Notes: a model not told the origin generated them from the sequence alone. DNA of 9,237 bases from an uncultured Rhodocyclaceae bacterium (GCA_937892345.1 CALAGF010000011.1:1-9237), one strand, 5' to 3'. Positions 1-6,781 are shown, numbered from the stretch's first letter. Numbers and translations are program-made.

Positions 1-2
1 TG

Positions 3-623
3 GGCGCGCGCGCCAGCAGCCCGCTGGTGACCGCGCTGCAATGGCTGCTCAAGCTGCCGCAGCAGCGCTGCCGCCTGAGCGAGTTGTGCGATCTGCTCGA
101 TGTGCCCGCCGTGGCGGCGCGCGTGGGTCTGGCGGCCGACGATCTGCCCCAGCTCACGCACTGGATGGCCGGCGCCGGCATTCGCTGGGGACTCAATCAT
201 GCACAACGTGCCCAACTGGGCCTGGCGGCCTGCGGCGATCCCAACAGCGCCTGGTTCGGCCTGCGCCGCATGCTGCTGGGCTATGCCAGCGGGCCGGCGC
301 TGGAGGCCGCCTTCGACGAGGCACAGGTGTTTGCCGGCATGGAGCCCTATGACGAAGTGGGCGGCCTGACGGCCGAGCTGGCCGGATCGCTGGCCAGCTT
401 GCTGGGGCGCATGCTGCAATGGTGGCAAACCGCCGGCGAGGCGGCTTCTCCCCAGGTCTGGGCGCAGCGCTTTCGTGCACTGCTCGATGATTTCTTTGTC
501 GCGCAGGGCGATGAGGACCAGGCCTTGTGCGCCGCACTCGACACGGCCCTGGTCGGCTGGCAGGCCGCCTGCGAGCAAGCGGGTTTTGAGGCCTTCATTC
601 CGCTGGAAGTGGCCCAGGAGGCC
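3..623 (+). pseudogene. recC: Fragment of recC (exodeoxyribonuclease V gamma subunit)
   Basis: The translation matches the central part of RecC, the subunit of RecBCD that recognises Chi and splits the DNA strands. Visible family features are the stretch around LLDVPAVAARVGL, the segment AGIRWGL, FGLRRMLLGYA, and the PYDEVGGLTAELAGSLASLL block. These correspond to E. coli RecC segments such as GIRWGL, FGLTRMLLGYA and LPYDESSGLIAELVGHLASLL, recalled from memory. Both ends are missing: the N-terminal part lies off the window, and the C-terminal part is replaced by FlhA sequence after about EVAQEA (606-623). Codon third positions are overwhelmingly G or C, more so than in the genes downstream. 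That may mean a different source locus or organism. The fragment cannot form the RecC fold by itself. Confidence 0.8.
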
Positions 624-971
624 GAGTTCTACGGTTCCATGGACGGTGCCAGCAAATTCGTGCGCGGTGACGCCATCGCCGGCCTGCTGATTCTGTTCAT
701 CAACCTGATCGGCGGCATGGCGGTCGGTATCTTCCAGCACGGCATGACCTTCGGCGATGCGGGCAAGGTCTACGCCTTGCTGACCATCGGTGACGGTTTA
801 GTGGCGCAATTGCCATCACTGTTGTTATCCACAGCAGCGGCGATCATGGTGACCCGTGCTTCGGGCTCCGAAGACATGGGCAAGCAGATTTTGAAGGACT
901 CCGGTCTGCCCATTATTTCTGCCAATTCCATGGCTGAAGCCGCCACCAAGATCGTCGAAGCGGTCAAGTAA
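3..971 (+). CDS. Chimeric reading frame: RecC piece, FlhA piece, SucC C-terminus (5' partial)
   Basis: The frame is open from the window edge (first full codon at 3) to the TAA at 969-971, about 322 residues. A GTG at 27 could be called a start, but the RecC-like sequence continues upstream of it, so the true start lies outside. Three unrelated families follow one another without a stop. The first is exodeoxyribonuclease V gamma subunit (RecC). The second is the flagellar export protein FlhA, from about codon 606. The third is the extreme C-terminus of succinyl-CoA ligase beta subunit, from about codon 876. No known protein has this architecture, and none of the three pieces is a complete domain. 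I infer an assembly chimera or a rearrangement scar, not a working protein. Only the SucC tail fits its neighbour, sucD. Confidence 0.85.
   Translation, partial: GARASSPLVTALQWLLKLPQQRCRLSELCDLLDVPAVAARVGLAADDLPQLTHWMAGAGIRWGLNHAQRAQLGLAACGDPNSAWFGLRRMLLGYASGPALEAAFDEAQVFAGMEPYDEVGGLTAELAGSLASLLGRMLQWWQTAGEAASPQVWAQRFRALLDDFFVAQGDEDQALCAALDTALVGWQAACEQAGFEAFIPLEVAQEAEFYGSMDGASKFVRGDAIAGLLILFINLIGGMAVGIFQHGMTFGDAGKVYALLTIGDGLVAQLPSLLLSTAAAIMVTRASGSEDMGKQILKDSGLPIISANSMAEAATKIVEAVK
606..890 (+). pseudogene. flhA: Fragment of flhA (flagellar type III export gate protein)
   Basis: The translation from about 606 to 890 carries the highly conserved FlhA membrane-domain signature: FYGSMDGASKFVRGDAIAG, a hydrophobic segment LLILFINLIGGMAVGIFQHG, then YALLTIGDGLVAQLPSLLLS and TAAAIMVTR. 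FlhA is the export-gate subunit of the flagellar type III secretion apparatus, normally about 700 residues. Only about 95 residues are present here, covering a cytoplasmic loop and parts of two membrane segments. Codon use shifts relative to the RecC piece, with more A/T-ending codons including TTA leucines. No other flagellar gene is nearby, so this fragment is out of context. Confidence 0.85.
876..971 (+). pseudogene. sucC: C-terminal tail of sucC (succinyl-CoA ligase beta subunit), severed from its body
   Basis: The last ~32 codons (MGKQILKDSGLPIISANSMA and onward, ending KIVEAVK) match the C-terminus of SucC. That end typically reads as a G-K-K-I-L-x-x-S-G-L-x-I-I stretch followed by an alanine-rich helix and a K-I-V-x-A-V ending. 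SucC is the ADP/GDP-forming subunit that carries the nucleotide site and part of the CoA ligase interface. The gene directly precedes sucD, as in the standard sucCD operon, which confirms the identity. About 350 upstream residues expected for SucC are replaced by the FlhA fragment. The real sucC is therefore absent from this window, either broken in the genome or lost through misassembly. Confidence 0.8.
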
Positions 972-975
972 GGAG
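969..975 (+). promoter_or_regulatory. Shine-Dalgarno site of sucD overlapping the sucC stop
   Basis: The stop codon TAA runs into AAGGAG (970-975), a near-consensus ribosome binding site seven bases before the ATG at 983. The overlap indicates translational coupling of sucC and sucD and fixes the sucD start. Confidence 0.8.
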
Positions 976-982
976 CTACCGA

Positions 983-1876
983 ATGTCAATTCTGATCAAC
1001 AAGAACACCAAGATCATCACCCAGGGCATCACCGGCAAGACCGGCCAGTTCCATACGGAAAAGTGCCAGGAATACGCAAACGGCAAGGAATGCTTCGTTG
1101 CCGGCGTGAACCCGAAGAAGGCCGGTGAGTCCATCTTCAATATTCCTATCTATGCCTCCGTCAAGGAAGCCGCTGCCGAAACCGGTGCGACCGTTTCCGT
1201 CATCTACGTGCCGCCCCCGGGCGCAGCCGCCGCGATCTGGGAAGCCGTTGAGGCTGACCTCGATCTGGCCATCTGTATCACCGAAGGCATTCCTGTTCGC
1301 GACATGCTGATGTTGCGCAACAAGATGAAGGAAAAGGAAGCCAAGGGCGGCAAGAAGACCCTGCTGCTCGGCCCGAACTGCCCCGGCCTGATTACCCCGG
1401 ACGAAGTGAAGATCGGCATCATGCCGGGTCACATTCACCGCAAGGGCCGCATCGGCGTGGTTTCCCGCTCCGGCACCCTGACGTATGAAGCCGTTGGCCA
1501 ACTGACCGAAATCGGTCTGGGTCAGTCTTCTGCTGTCGGTATCGGTGGTGACCCGATCAATGGTCTGAAGCACATCGACGTCATGAAGATGTTCAATGAC
1601 GATCCGGATACGGATGCAGTCATCATGATTGGCGAAATTGGTGGTCCGGACGAAGCCGAAGCCGCCATGTGGTGCAAGGAAAACATGAAGAAGCCGATCG
1701 TTGGCTTCATCGCAGGTGTGACCGCACCGGCCGGCAAGCGCATGGGCCACGCTGGCGCCCTGATTTCCGGTGGTGCCGATACGGCCGATGCCAAGCTGGA
1801 AATCATGGAAGCCTGTGGTTTCACCGTGACGCGCAATCCGTCCGAAATGGCCAAGCTGCTCAAGGCCATGCTGTAA
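983..1876 (+). CDS. sucD: Succinyl-CoA ligase [ADP-forming] alpha subunit
   Basis: This is the TCA-cycle enzyme subunit that, with SucC, interconverts succinyl-CoA and succinate with substrate-level phosphorylation in the cytosol. It is complete at 297 residues. The N-terminal CoA-binding Rossmann domain shows GITGKTGQFHT (15-25) and the PPPGAAAA loop (77-84). The ligase domain shows GPNCPG (130-135), SRSGTLTYE (161-169), GIGGDPI (186-192) and GEIGG (217-221). It also has the phosphorylated histidine in GKRMGHAGA at H256. Compared with E. coli SucD it is slightly longer, with about six extra residues in a lysine-rich stretch before GPNCPG (about 115-126). I believe this is usual in betaproteobacterial homologues. 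The start is fixed by a strong ribosome binding site, and an intrinsic terminator follows, so this is the end of the sucCD operon. Confidence 0.97.
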   Translation: MSILINKNTKIITQGITGKTGQFHTEKCQEYANGKECFVAGVNPKKAGESIFNIPIYASVKEAAAETGATVSVIYVPPPGAAAAIWEAVEADLDLAICITEGIPVRDMLMLRNKMKEKEAKGGKKTLLLGPNCPGLITPDEVKIGIMPGHIHRKGRIGVVSRSGTLTYEAVGQLTEIGLGQSSAVGIGGDPINGLKHIDVMKMFNDDPDTDAVIMIGEIGGPDEAEAAMWCKENMKKPIVGFIAGVTAPAGKRMGHAGALISGGADTADAKLEIMEACGFTVTRNPSEMAKLLKAML

Positions 1877-1897
1877 GCTGTTTCTTCAGCATCAAGG

Positions 1898-1925
1898 AAG
1901 GCGGGCTGCGTGTCCGCCTTTTTTT
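1898..1925 (+). terminator. Rho-independent terminator of sucCD
   Basis: AAGGCGG (1898-1904) pairs perfectly with CCGCCTT (1914-1920) around a nine-base loop. A run of seven T's (1919-1925) follows, and the structure sits about 20 bases after the sucD stop. It separates sucD from the next gene, which begins about 25 bases further on. Confidence 0.88.
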
Positions 1926-1950
1926 CGTCTTTTGATATCGAGTTTGAACC

Positions 1951-2910
1951 ATGGCCCTCTTTCTTTCCGAAAACGACGTCAAGGCGGTGTTGACCGCTGA
2001 GATGGCGCTGGCCGGTGTGGCCGCAGCGCATCGTGATCTTGCGCTGGGTCAGGCGGTAGATATTCCGCGTGCGCGCAGCCGCCTGCCGCAAACGGTGCTC
2101 CATATCCTGCAAGGTGCATTGCCGGCTCAAGGTGTGATTGGCTACAAGGCCTATACCAGCAATCGTTCCGGGAATCGCTTTGTCGTGCATTTGTTTGATG
2201 CTGCAACGGGCATCTCGCTGGCCCAGATCGAGGCGGATTTTTTAGGCATGATGCGTACCGGAGCTGCCAGCGGCGTCGCTGCGAAATGTCTGGCCCGTTC
2301 CGGCGCCAGCGTGGCGGGCGTATTTGGCAGCGGCTGGCAGGCCGAAGGGCATGTGCGCGCCTTGTGCGCCGCATTGCCGCTTAAACAAGTCAAAGTGTTC
2401 GCTCGTTCGGTCGACAAGCTACAAGCCTTTTGTTCGCGTCTGAGTGAGCAAACTGGCGTCAGCGTGGAGCCGGCGGCAAGCGCACAAGCGACGGTGGAAA
2501 ATAGCGACCTGATCGGTACCGTCACGACCGCTGCCTTGCCTTTGTTCGAGGCTGCCTGGCTGGCGCCCGGGACGCATATCAACGCAGCGGGATCCAATGC
2601 GCTGGTGCGTCAGGAATTGTCGGAGGCAACGATTCGTCGCTGCGACCTGGTGGTGGTCGATTCGGTAGCGACGGCACTGGCTGAGTCAGGTGACTTGCAA
2701 CCGCTGCTCGAAAAGGGGCGCCTGCACTCGCGGCAGTTGATAGAGCTCGGTGATCTGTTGATTGGACGGCATCCGGGGCGGCAGAGTGATCAGGAAATCA
2801 CGCTTTTTGAGTCGCAAGGCATGGCGATTCAGGATCTTTCGGTTGCACGCTTGGTGCTGGAAGCCGCGAAAGCTCAAGGCTTGGGGCGGGAAATCAACGG
2901 ATCAGTTTGA
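1951..2910 (+). CDS. Ornithine cyclodeaminase / mu-crystallin family NAD(P)-dependent enzyme
   Basis: This 319-residue cytosolic protein belongs to the ornithine cyclodeaminase/mu-crystallin family. The family includes ornithine and lysine cyclodeaminases, archaeal-type alanine dehydrogenase and ketimine (pyrroline/piperideine-2-carboxylate) reductases. Visible motifs are the N-terminal arginine-containing IPRARSRLP (38-46), the substrate-binding lysine in GYKAY (K66), and MRTGAASG (101-108). The dinucleotide-binding loop is GVFGSGWQAEGH (123-134). The catalytic-type aspartate lies in DLVVVDS (D237), preceded by the typical HINAAGSN turn (209-216). Length is normal for the family. The start ATG has only a weak ribosome binding site (GAG at 1940-1942). 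The terminator just upstream implies its own promoter, but I could not identify one. Which substrate it uses cannot be read from the sequence. No arginine or proline pathway gene is adjacent, so a secondary reductase or dehydrogenase role is equally possible. Confidence 0.9.
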   Translation: MALFLSENDVKAVLTAEMALAGVAAAHRDLALGQAVDIPRARSRLPQTVLHILQGALPAQGVIGYKAYTSNRSGNRFVVHLFDAATGISLAQIEADFLGMMRTGAASGVAAKCLARSGASVAGVFGSGWQAEGHVRALCAALPLKQVKVFARSVDKLQAFCSRLSEQTGVSVEPAASAQATVENSDLIGTVTTAALPLFEAAWLAPGTHINAAGSNALVRQELSEATIRRCDLVVVDSVATALAESGDLQPLLEKGRLHSRQLIELGDLLIGRHPGRQSDQEITLFESQGMAIQDLSVARLVLEAAKAQGLGREINGSV

Positions 2911-2936
2911 CCCAAATGTCAAGACCGCGAGACAAT
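2907..2936 (+). promoter_or_regulatory. Possible sigma-70 promoter for the signalling operon
   Basis: TTGACC (2907-2912, five of six matches to the -35 consensus) is followed after 18 bases by GACAAT (2931-2936, four of six matches to the -10 consensus). It begins within the stop region of the cyclodeaminase gene and lies about 70 bases before the phosphatase ATG. This is a motif match only, and read-through from upstream remains possible because no terminator is visible between these genes. Confidence 0.35.
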
Positions 2937-3004
2937 AGCCGGCCCGTCGATTTCCAGAGCCTCAAGTGAGGTCGACATCCGATAAGTACAAGGCGTGTGC
3001 GCAT

Positions 3005-3829
3005 ATGAAGTTTGCCAATCTGGGTAAGGTCCTGACGGTCGCGAGTTGCAGCGACACGGGGATCGTGCGCGCCCACAACGAAGATGCGCTGTTTGTTGAT
3101 GCCGATCTTGGTATCGCGATACTGGCCGACGGTATGGGTGGCTACAATGCTGGCGAAGTTGCCAGCAGTATGGCTACGACTCAGTTGGCAGCCAGTTTTG
3201 CACGCCTGTTGTCGCAATGTGATGATGCGATGCTTGCCTCGGCGGGTGGGGCTGGCCAGATTCTCAGCGATGAAGTGAGTGCAGCAAATGCGGCGATCTT
3301 CAACATGTCGCAAAGTCAGTCTCAATGTGCCGGTATGGGTACGACCCTGGTCATGGCCTGGTTTTTTGACCGTCGACTCTACGTTGCCCATGTCGGCGAC
3401 TCCCGACTGTATCGCTTGCGGGGTGACGCGTTCGAGCAATTGACCAAAGATCATTCGCTGTTACAGGAGCAGCTCGATAGTGGCATGATCTCTGTTGAGG
3501 AAGCGCGCTTCTCCGATAACAAGAACCTGGTCACGCGTGCTTTGGGCGTCGAGCCGGAAGTTGATGTCGAGGTGCACGATTTCGACGTTCTGACGGGTGA
3601 CATCATTCTGTTGTGTTCGGATGGCCTGAACGACATGGTGGACGACGAAGAAATTGCAGAAATCATTCGCCGTTTTGGTGCCAATCCTTCGCTGGCGGCC
3701 ACCTTGCTCGTGGAAACCGCAAATGATAACGGCGGCCGGGACAATACCTCGGTCGTTCTGGTAAAAGTGGCAGGCAACTACGCAGCGCCTGCCAACTGGT
3801 GGCAAAAGCTGCTGGCTATTTTGAAGTGA
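3005..3829 (+). CDS. PP2C-type Ser/Thr protein phosphatase (Stp1/PrpC-like)
   Basis: This soluble, metal-dependent phosphatase would remove phosphate from Ser/Thr residues on proteins. It has 274 residues from the ATG at 3005, the usual size for a bare bacterial PP2C domain. Motifs appear in canonical order: DTGIVRAHNEDALFV (17-31), ADGMGGYNAGEVAS (41-54), GMGTTLV (110-116), VAHVGDSRLYRLR (128-139), LTKDHS (146-151), NLVTRALG (174-181), CSDGLND (204-210) and GGRDNTSVVLV (243-253). The metal-binding acidic residues D27, D42, D206 and D246 are all present, so the enzyme should be active. An in-frame GTG at 2966 would add 13 residues. I prefer 3005 because AAGG lies 11 bases upstream and family proteins start close to the first motif. 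It precedes an FHA gene by 15 bases, suggesting a phospho-Thr pathway, but no kinase is in the window. Confidence 0.93.
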   Translation: MKFANLGKVLTVASCSDTGIVRAHNEDALFVDADLGIAILADGMGGYNAGEVASSMATTQLAASFARLLSQCDDAMLASAGGAGQILSDEVSAANAAIFNMSQSQSQCAGMGTTLVMAWFFDRRLYVAHVGDSRLYRLRGDAFEQLTKDHSLLQEQLDSGMISVEEARFSDNKNLVTRALGVEPEVDVEVHDFDVLTGDIILLCSDGLNDMVDDEEIAEIIRRFGANPSLAATLLVETANDNGGRDNTSVVLVKVAGNYAAPANWWQKLLAILK

Positions 3830-3844
3830 GATGAGGAAGACACG

Positions 3845-4549
3845 ATGGCAAAATTGATCCTGTCCATGGACGGTCTGGTGCTCAAGGAAATTCCGCTCGA
3901 CAAGGAGCGTTTGACCATAGGGCGCAAACCCCAGAATGATATCCAGATCGATAACTTGGCCATTTCCGGGGAGCACGCCGTTATCGTCACGATTCTGGCG
4001 GACTCTTTCCTCGAGGACCTGAATAGCACCAATGGCACCCAGGTCAACGGACAGGCAATCAAGCGGCACTTTTTGCGCAACAATGACATCGTTGAACTTG
4101 GCAAATACAAGCTCAAGTACCTTGTAGAGAATGGACCCTCCGCCTCCGGTAACGATCCGGAACCGGCCATCAAGGTCAAGGCGGCCATACCGACGAAGGC
4201 CGCAGAATTGCAACTGGAGGTCGATCCGGATGCCCGTAAGCCAGCTGCAACTGCAACCGCAGCAGCATCCCGTAGCGAAGGCCTGCCGGTGGCGGCCATT
4301 CAGTTGCTCAGCGGGCCGAATGCCGGCAAGCAACTGGACTTGCAAAAGACACTGACCACGCTCGGCAAGCCGGGCGTTCAAGTCGCAGTGATCGCCAAGC
4401 GGCCGCATGGTTATTTCATTACCCATGTGGAGGGTGATCAGTTCCCGACGCTGAATGGGCGACCGATCGATGCTCAGGCGCGTGCGCTGAATGATCACGA
4501 CGTGATCGAAATTGCCGGCACCAAGATGGAGTTTTTCCACAAGCCATGA
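3845..4549 (+). CDS. FHA-domain phosphothreonine-binding protein with a second degenerate FHA-like region
   Basis: This is a 234-residue cytosolic protein with no membrane segment. The N-terminal forkhead-associated domain (about 3-92) is complete, with GR (G26-R27), SGEH (41-44) and NSTNGT (60-65), the residues that contact phosphothreonine. A linker rich in Ala, Pro and charged residues follows (about 96-146). The C-terminal half (about 147-232) again looks like an FHA beta-sandwich: LLSGPNAGKQLDL, TTLGKPGVQ, a TLNGRPI turn (202-208) and HDVIEIAGTKMEFF. However, it lacks the SxxH and the full NxxNG signature, so it probably does not bind phosphothreonine. GAGGAA (3833-3838) is a good ribosome binding site. 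The position between a PP2C phosphatase and a cyclase suggests an adaptor whose binding depends on phosphorylation. Its partner is unknown. Confidence 0.9.
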   Translation: MAKLILSMDGLVLKEIPLDKERLTIGRKPQNDIQIDNLAISGEHAVIVTILADSFLEDLNSTNGTQVNGQAIKRHFLRNNDIVELGKYKLKYLVENGPSASGNDPEPAIKVKAAIPTKAAELQLEVDPDARKPAATATAAASRSEGLPVAAIQLLSGPNAGKQLDLQKTLTTLGKPGVQVAVIAKRPHGYFITHVEGDQFPTLNGRPIDAQARALNDHDVIEIAGTKMEFFHKP

Positions 4550-4565
4550 GTTCGCGTCGGGCGAC

Positions 4566-6776
4566 ATGAGGGCCGGCGTCGTCCGCACTGCGCTGGGCGT
4601 CGCATGCCTTGTGTTGTTTCTTGGGCATGCCTTCAGTTACTGGCGTTTGCCTGCGGTTTCTGCGCTGGAGACCTATCTCTACGATGTTCGGGTGCGCTTC
4701 TCGCCGCCAGGTGGGAGTACACAACAGGTCGTCATCGTCGATATTGACGAAAAAAGTCTTGGGGAACTGGGGCGCTGGCCTTGGTCTCGCGATGTTCTGG
4801 CCGTGCTGATGGACCAGCTTTTCGCCACCTACAAGATTCGCCTTGTCGGGTTCGATATGGTTTTTTCCGAGCCAGATGACAGTTCCGGCATGGCGGTGCT
4901 GGAGCGGCTTGCTGCGGGTGAATTGAAGGGAAACGCCGACTACCGGCAAGCGTTGGAAAAGGTGCGTGGCCAACTGGACTATGACCGCCGGTTTGCGGCC
5001 GCTCTTGAAGGCAGAAACGCCATTCTCGGTTACTACTTTGCCGATGATGCGCGTCCCTTGGCGGCGGAAATGCTGCCGCGCTCACTTTTCCCGCTTGCTG
5101 ATTTTCCCGAGCTGGCCTGGCAATTTCAGGTAACCCGGGGGCTGGGTACGAATCTTCCCTTACTGCAGGCAGCGGCGGCGGGTGCCGGGCATTTTATGCC
5201 CCAGATCGACGTCGACGGTAGCATTCGCCGGGTGCCCCTGTTGGTAAGTTATGGCGGACAGGTCTATGAGGCGCTTTCGGTCGCCATGGTCAGGCAACTG
5301 ATTCCCAACAGCGTGCTGCAGCTGGGTGTGCCTGATCCGGATGCCGGTATCGAATGGCTGGAGATCAGCAACGACACCCAGCGTCTCAGATTTCCCGTGG
5401 ATGCCCAGCTTGCGACGATGGTGCCTTTTCGCGGGCCGGAACGAAGCTTTCCCTATCTTTCTGCGGTCGACGTGCTGAAAGGAAGGATTCCCAAGGCTGA
5501 ACTGGAGGGACGCATCGTTTTAGTAGGCACCAGCGCGGCAGGCCTGTTTGATCTGCGAAATACCCCGATGGGCGGCACCTATCCCGGGGTCGAGATCCAC
5601 GCCAATCTGATTGCCGGCATGTTGGCGCAAACCTTTATGTCCCAGCCGTATTACGTTGCCGGCATTGAGGGCGGTGTGCTGCTTGCGATTGGCTGCTTGT
5701 TGATCTTTGTGGCCAACCGGATGTCACCCGCCGGCAGCAGTGCGTTGATGCTGGCGCTGCTGGTGCTTGCCGTGGGCTTCAATTTATGGCTGTGGCAGGA
5801 TGCGCGCCTGGTGGTACCCTTGGCTGGATCGCTGATGCTGTTGTTTTTGCTCTACGGCTTGGGCATGGCCTGGGGGTTTTTTGTGGAAAGCCGCAGCAAG
5901 CGGCGGTTCACCGCACTATTCGGACAATATGTTCCGCCGGAGCTGGTTGAGGAAATGGCGCGCGCCCCGGAAAGCTACAGCATGAACGGACGAAGCGACG
6001 ACCTGACCATCCTGTTCTCGGATATCCGGGATTTCACCTCGCTCTCTGAAGGTTTGCCGCCAGATGAGCTGACGCATTTGATGAATGAGTATCTGGGTGC
6101 GATGACCCATGAAATTCAGGCTCATCGAGGAACGCTCGACAAGTATATTGGCGACGCAATCATGGCTTTCTGGGGGGCGCCGGTTGCCGATCCCAAGCAT
6201 GCCCGGCATGCTGTCCTGGCGGCGATGGCCATGCAGAAACGCCTGCAGGCCATCAACCTCGATTTTCTGGCCCGCGGCTGGTCGGCGATCCGGATCGGGG
6301 TGGGTATCAATACAGGCCGGGTGACTGTCGGTGACATGGGGTCTTCCGTGCGCAAGGCCTACACCGTCATGGGCGACCCGGTAAATCTGGCTTCCCGTCT
6401 GGAAGCTTTGACGCGCCACTATGGCGTGGGCATCATCGTGGGAGAGGAAACGCGGGCGGTATTGCCGGATTTCCTGTTTCGTGAGCTTGACCGCGTTCGG
6501 GTCAAAGGCAAGCGCAAGGCTGTCGCAATTTTTGAGCCGTGGGGCGTGTCGACCGAAGCAAGCACTGAGCAGCTTGATGCATTGAACCTCTGGCATGAAT
6601 TCCTGACGAACTACCGGGGACGGGTTTGGGATACCGCCCTTGAACAACTGGGAGCGCTTCCTGACAGCTTGGTCAATGCCTCCCTGAGAAATTTGTATCA
6701 ACTGCGGATTGAACAACTCCGTGTCAATGATCCCGGTGAGGACTGGGACGGTGTGACGGACTTGCTGAGCAAATAG
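4566..6776 (+). CDS. CHASE2-domain class III adenylate cyclase
   Basis: This inner-membrane protein is predicted to make cAMP from ATP in response to an extracytoplasmic signal. It has 736 residues from the ATG at 4566. A short N-terminal membrane anchor (about 7-24) precedes a CHASE2 sensor (about 35-350) with LYDVRVRFSPP, VVIVDIDEKSL, VGFDMVFSEPD, DVDGSIRRVPL and GRIVLVGTSAAGLFDLR. Three membrane segments (about 364-438) lead to the cyclase domain. Metal-binding aspartates are D486 (LFSDIRDF) and D530 (YIGDAIMAFWG). K526 and T600 occupy the purine-specifying positions and favour ATP over GTP. N607 and R611 (VNLASRLE) are the transition-state residues, so all key residues are present. The last ~70 residues are a helical tail. 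A TTG at 4512 would extend the frame into the FHA gene without a ribosome binding site or family support. The ATG at 4566, 16 bases after the FHA stop, is preferred though its own site is weak, suggesting coupled translation. Confidence 0.93.
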   Translation: MRAGVVRTALGVACLVLFLGHAFSYWRLPAVSALETYLYDVRVRFSPPGGSTQQVVIVDIDEKSLGELGRWPWSRDVLAVLMDQLFATYKIRLVGFDMVFSEPDDSSGMAVLERLAAGELKGNADYRQALEKVRGQLDYDRRFAAALEGRNAILGYYFADDARPLAAEMLPRSLFPLADFPELAWQFQVTRGLGTNLPLLQAAAAGAGHFMPQIDVDGSIRRVPLLVSYGGQVYEALSVAMVRQLIPNSVLQLGVPDPDAGIEWLEISNDTQRLRFPVDAQLATMVPFRGPERSFPYLSAVDVLKGRIPKAELEGRIVLVGTSAAGLFDLRNTPMGGTYPGVEIHANLIAGMLAQTFMSQPYYVAGIEGGVLLAIGCLLIFVANRMSPAGSSALMLALLVLAVGFNLWLWQDARLVVPLAGSLMLLFLLYGLGMAWGFFVESRSKRRFTALFGQYVPPELVEEMARAPESYSMNGRSDDLTILFSDIRDFTSLSEGLPPDELTHLMNEYLGAMTHEIQAHRGTLDKYIGDAIMAFWGAPVADPKHARHAVLAAMAMQKRLQAINLDFLARGWSAIRIGVGINTGRVTVGDMGSSVRKAYTVMGDPVNLASRLEALTRHYGVGIIVGEETRAVLPDFLFRELDRVRVKGKRKAVAIFEPWGVSTEASTEQLDALNLWHEFLTNYRGRVWDTALEQLGALPDSLVNASLRNLYQLRIEQLRVNDPGEDWDGVTDLLSK

Positions 6777-6781
6777 TGATG
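6774..6781 (+). promoter_or_regulatory. Stop/start junction TAGTGATG coupling cyclase and phosphodiesterase
   Basis: The cyclase stop TAG (6774-6776) shares its G with a GTG (6776-6778), and an ATG (6779-6781) follows at once. No convincing ribosome binding site precedes either start. Re-initiation by terminating ribosomes is therefore likely and would keep the two proteins in fixed proportion. Confidence 0.7.

Noticed and set aside
3..971. A novel three-domain RecC-FlhA-SucC fusion protein
   Set aside because: Each piece is an incomplete domain, the joins lie on short shared stretches, and the parent functions are unrelated. An assembly or rearrangement artefact explains it better.
986..1750. 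Minus-strand open frame (254 codons) opposite sucD
   Set aside because: It is a shadow of a highly conserved housekeeping gene with strong codon bias and resembles no protein family.
2946..2976. Inverted repeat (GTCGA ... TCGAC with inner CCTC/GAGG) upstream of the phosphatase as a terminator or operator
   Set aside because: The stem is short and interrupted, there is no T-run, and similar GTCGAC palindromes are expected by chance in GC-rich DNA.
4512..4565. TTG start at 4512 that would lengthen the cyclase by 18 residues
   Set aside because: It overlaps the FHA gene, has a rare start codon without a ribosome binding site, and adds residues unlike the usual short cytoplasmic N-terminus of CHASE2 cyclases.
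3461..4588. Long minus-strand open frame (375 codons) opposite the phosphatase and FHA genes
   Set aside because: It lies antisense to two genes with complete family motifs, shows no recognisable domain, and is the usual by-product of codon bias in GC-rich DNA.
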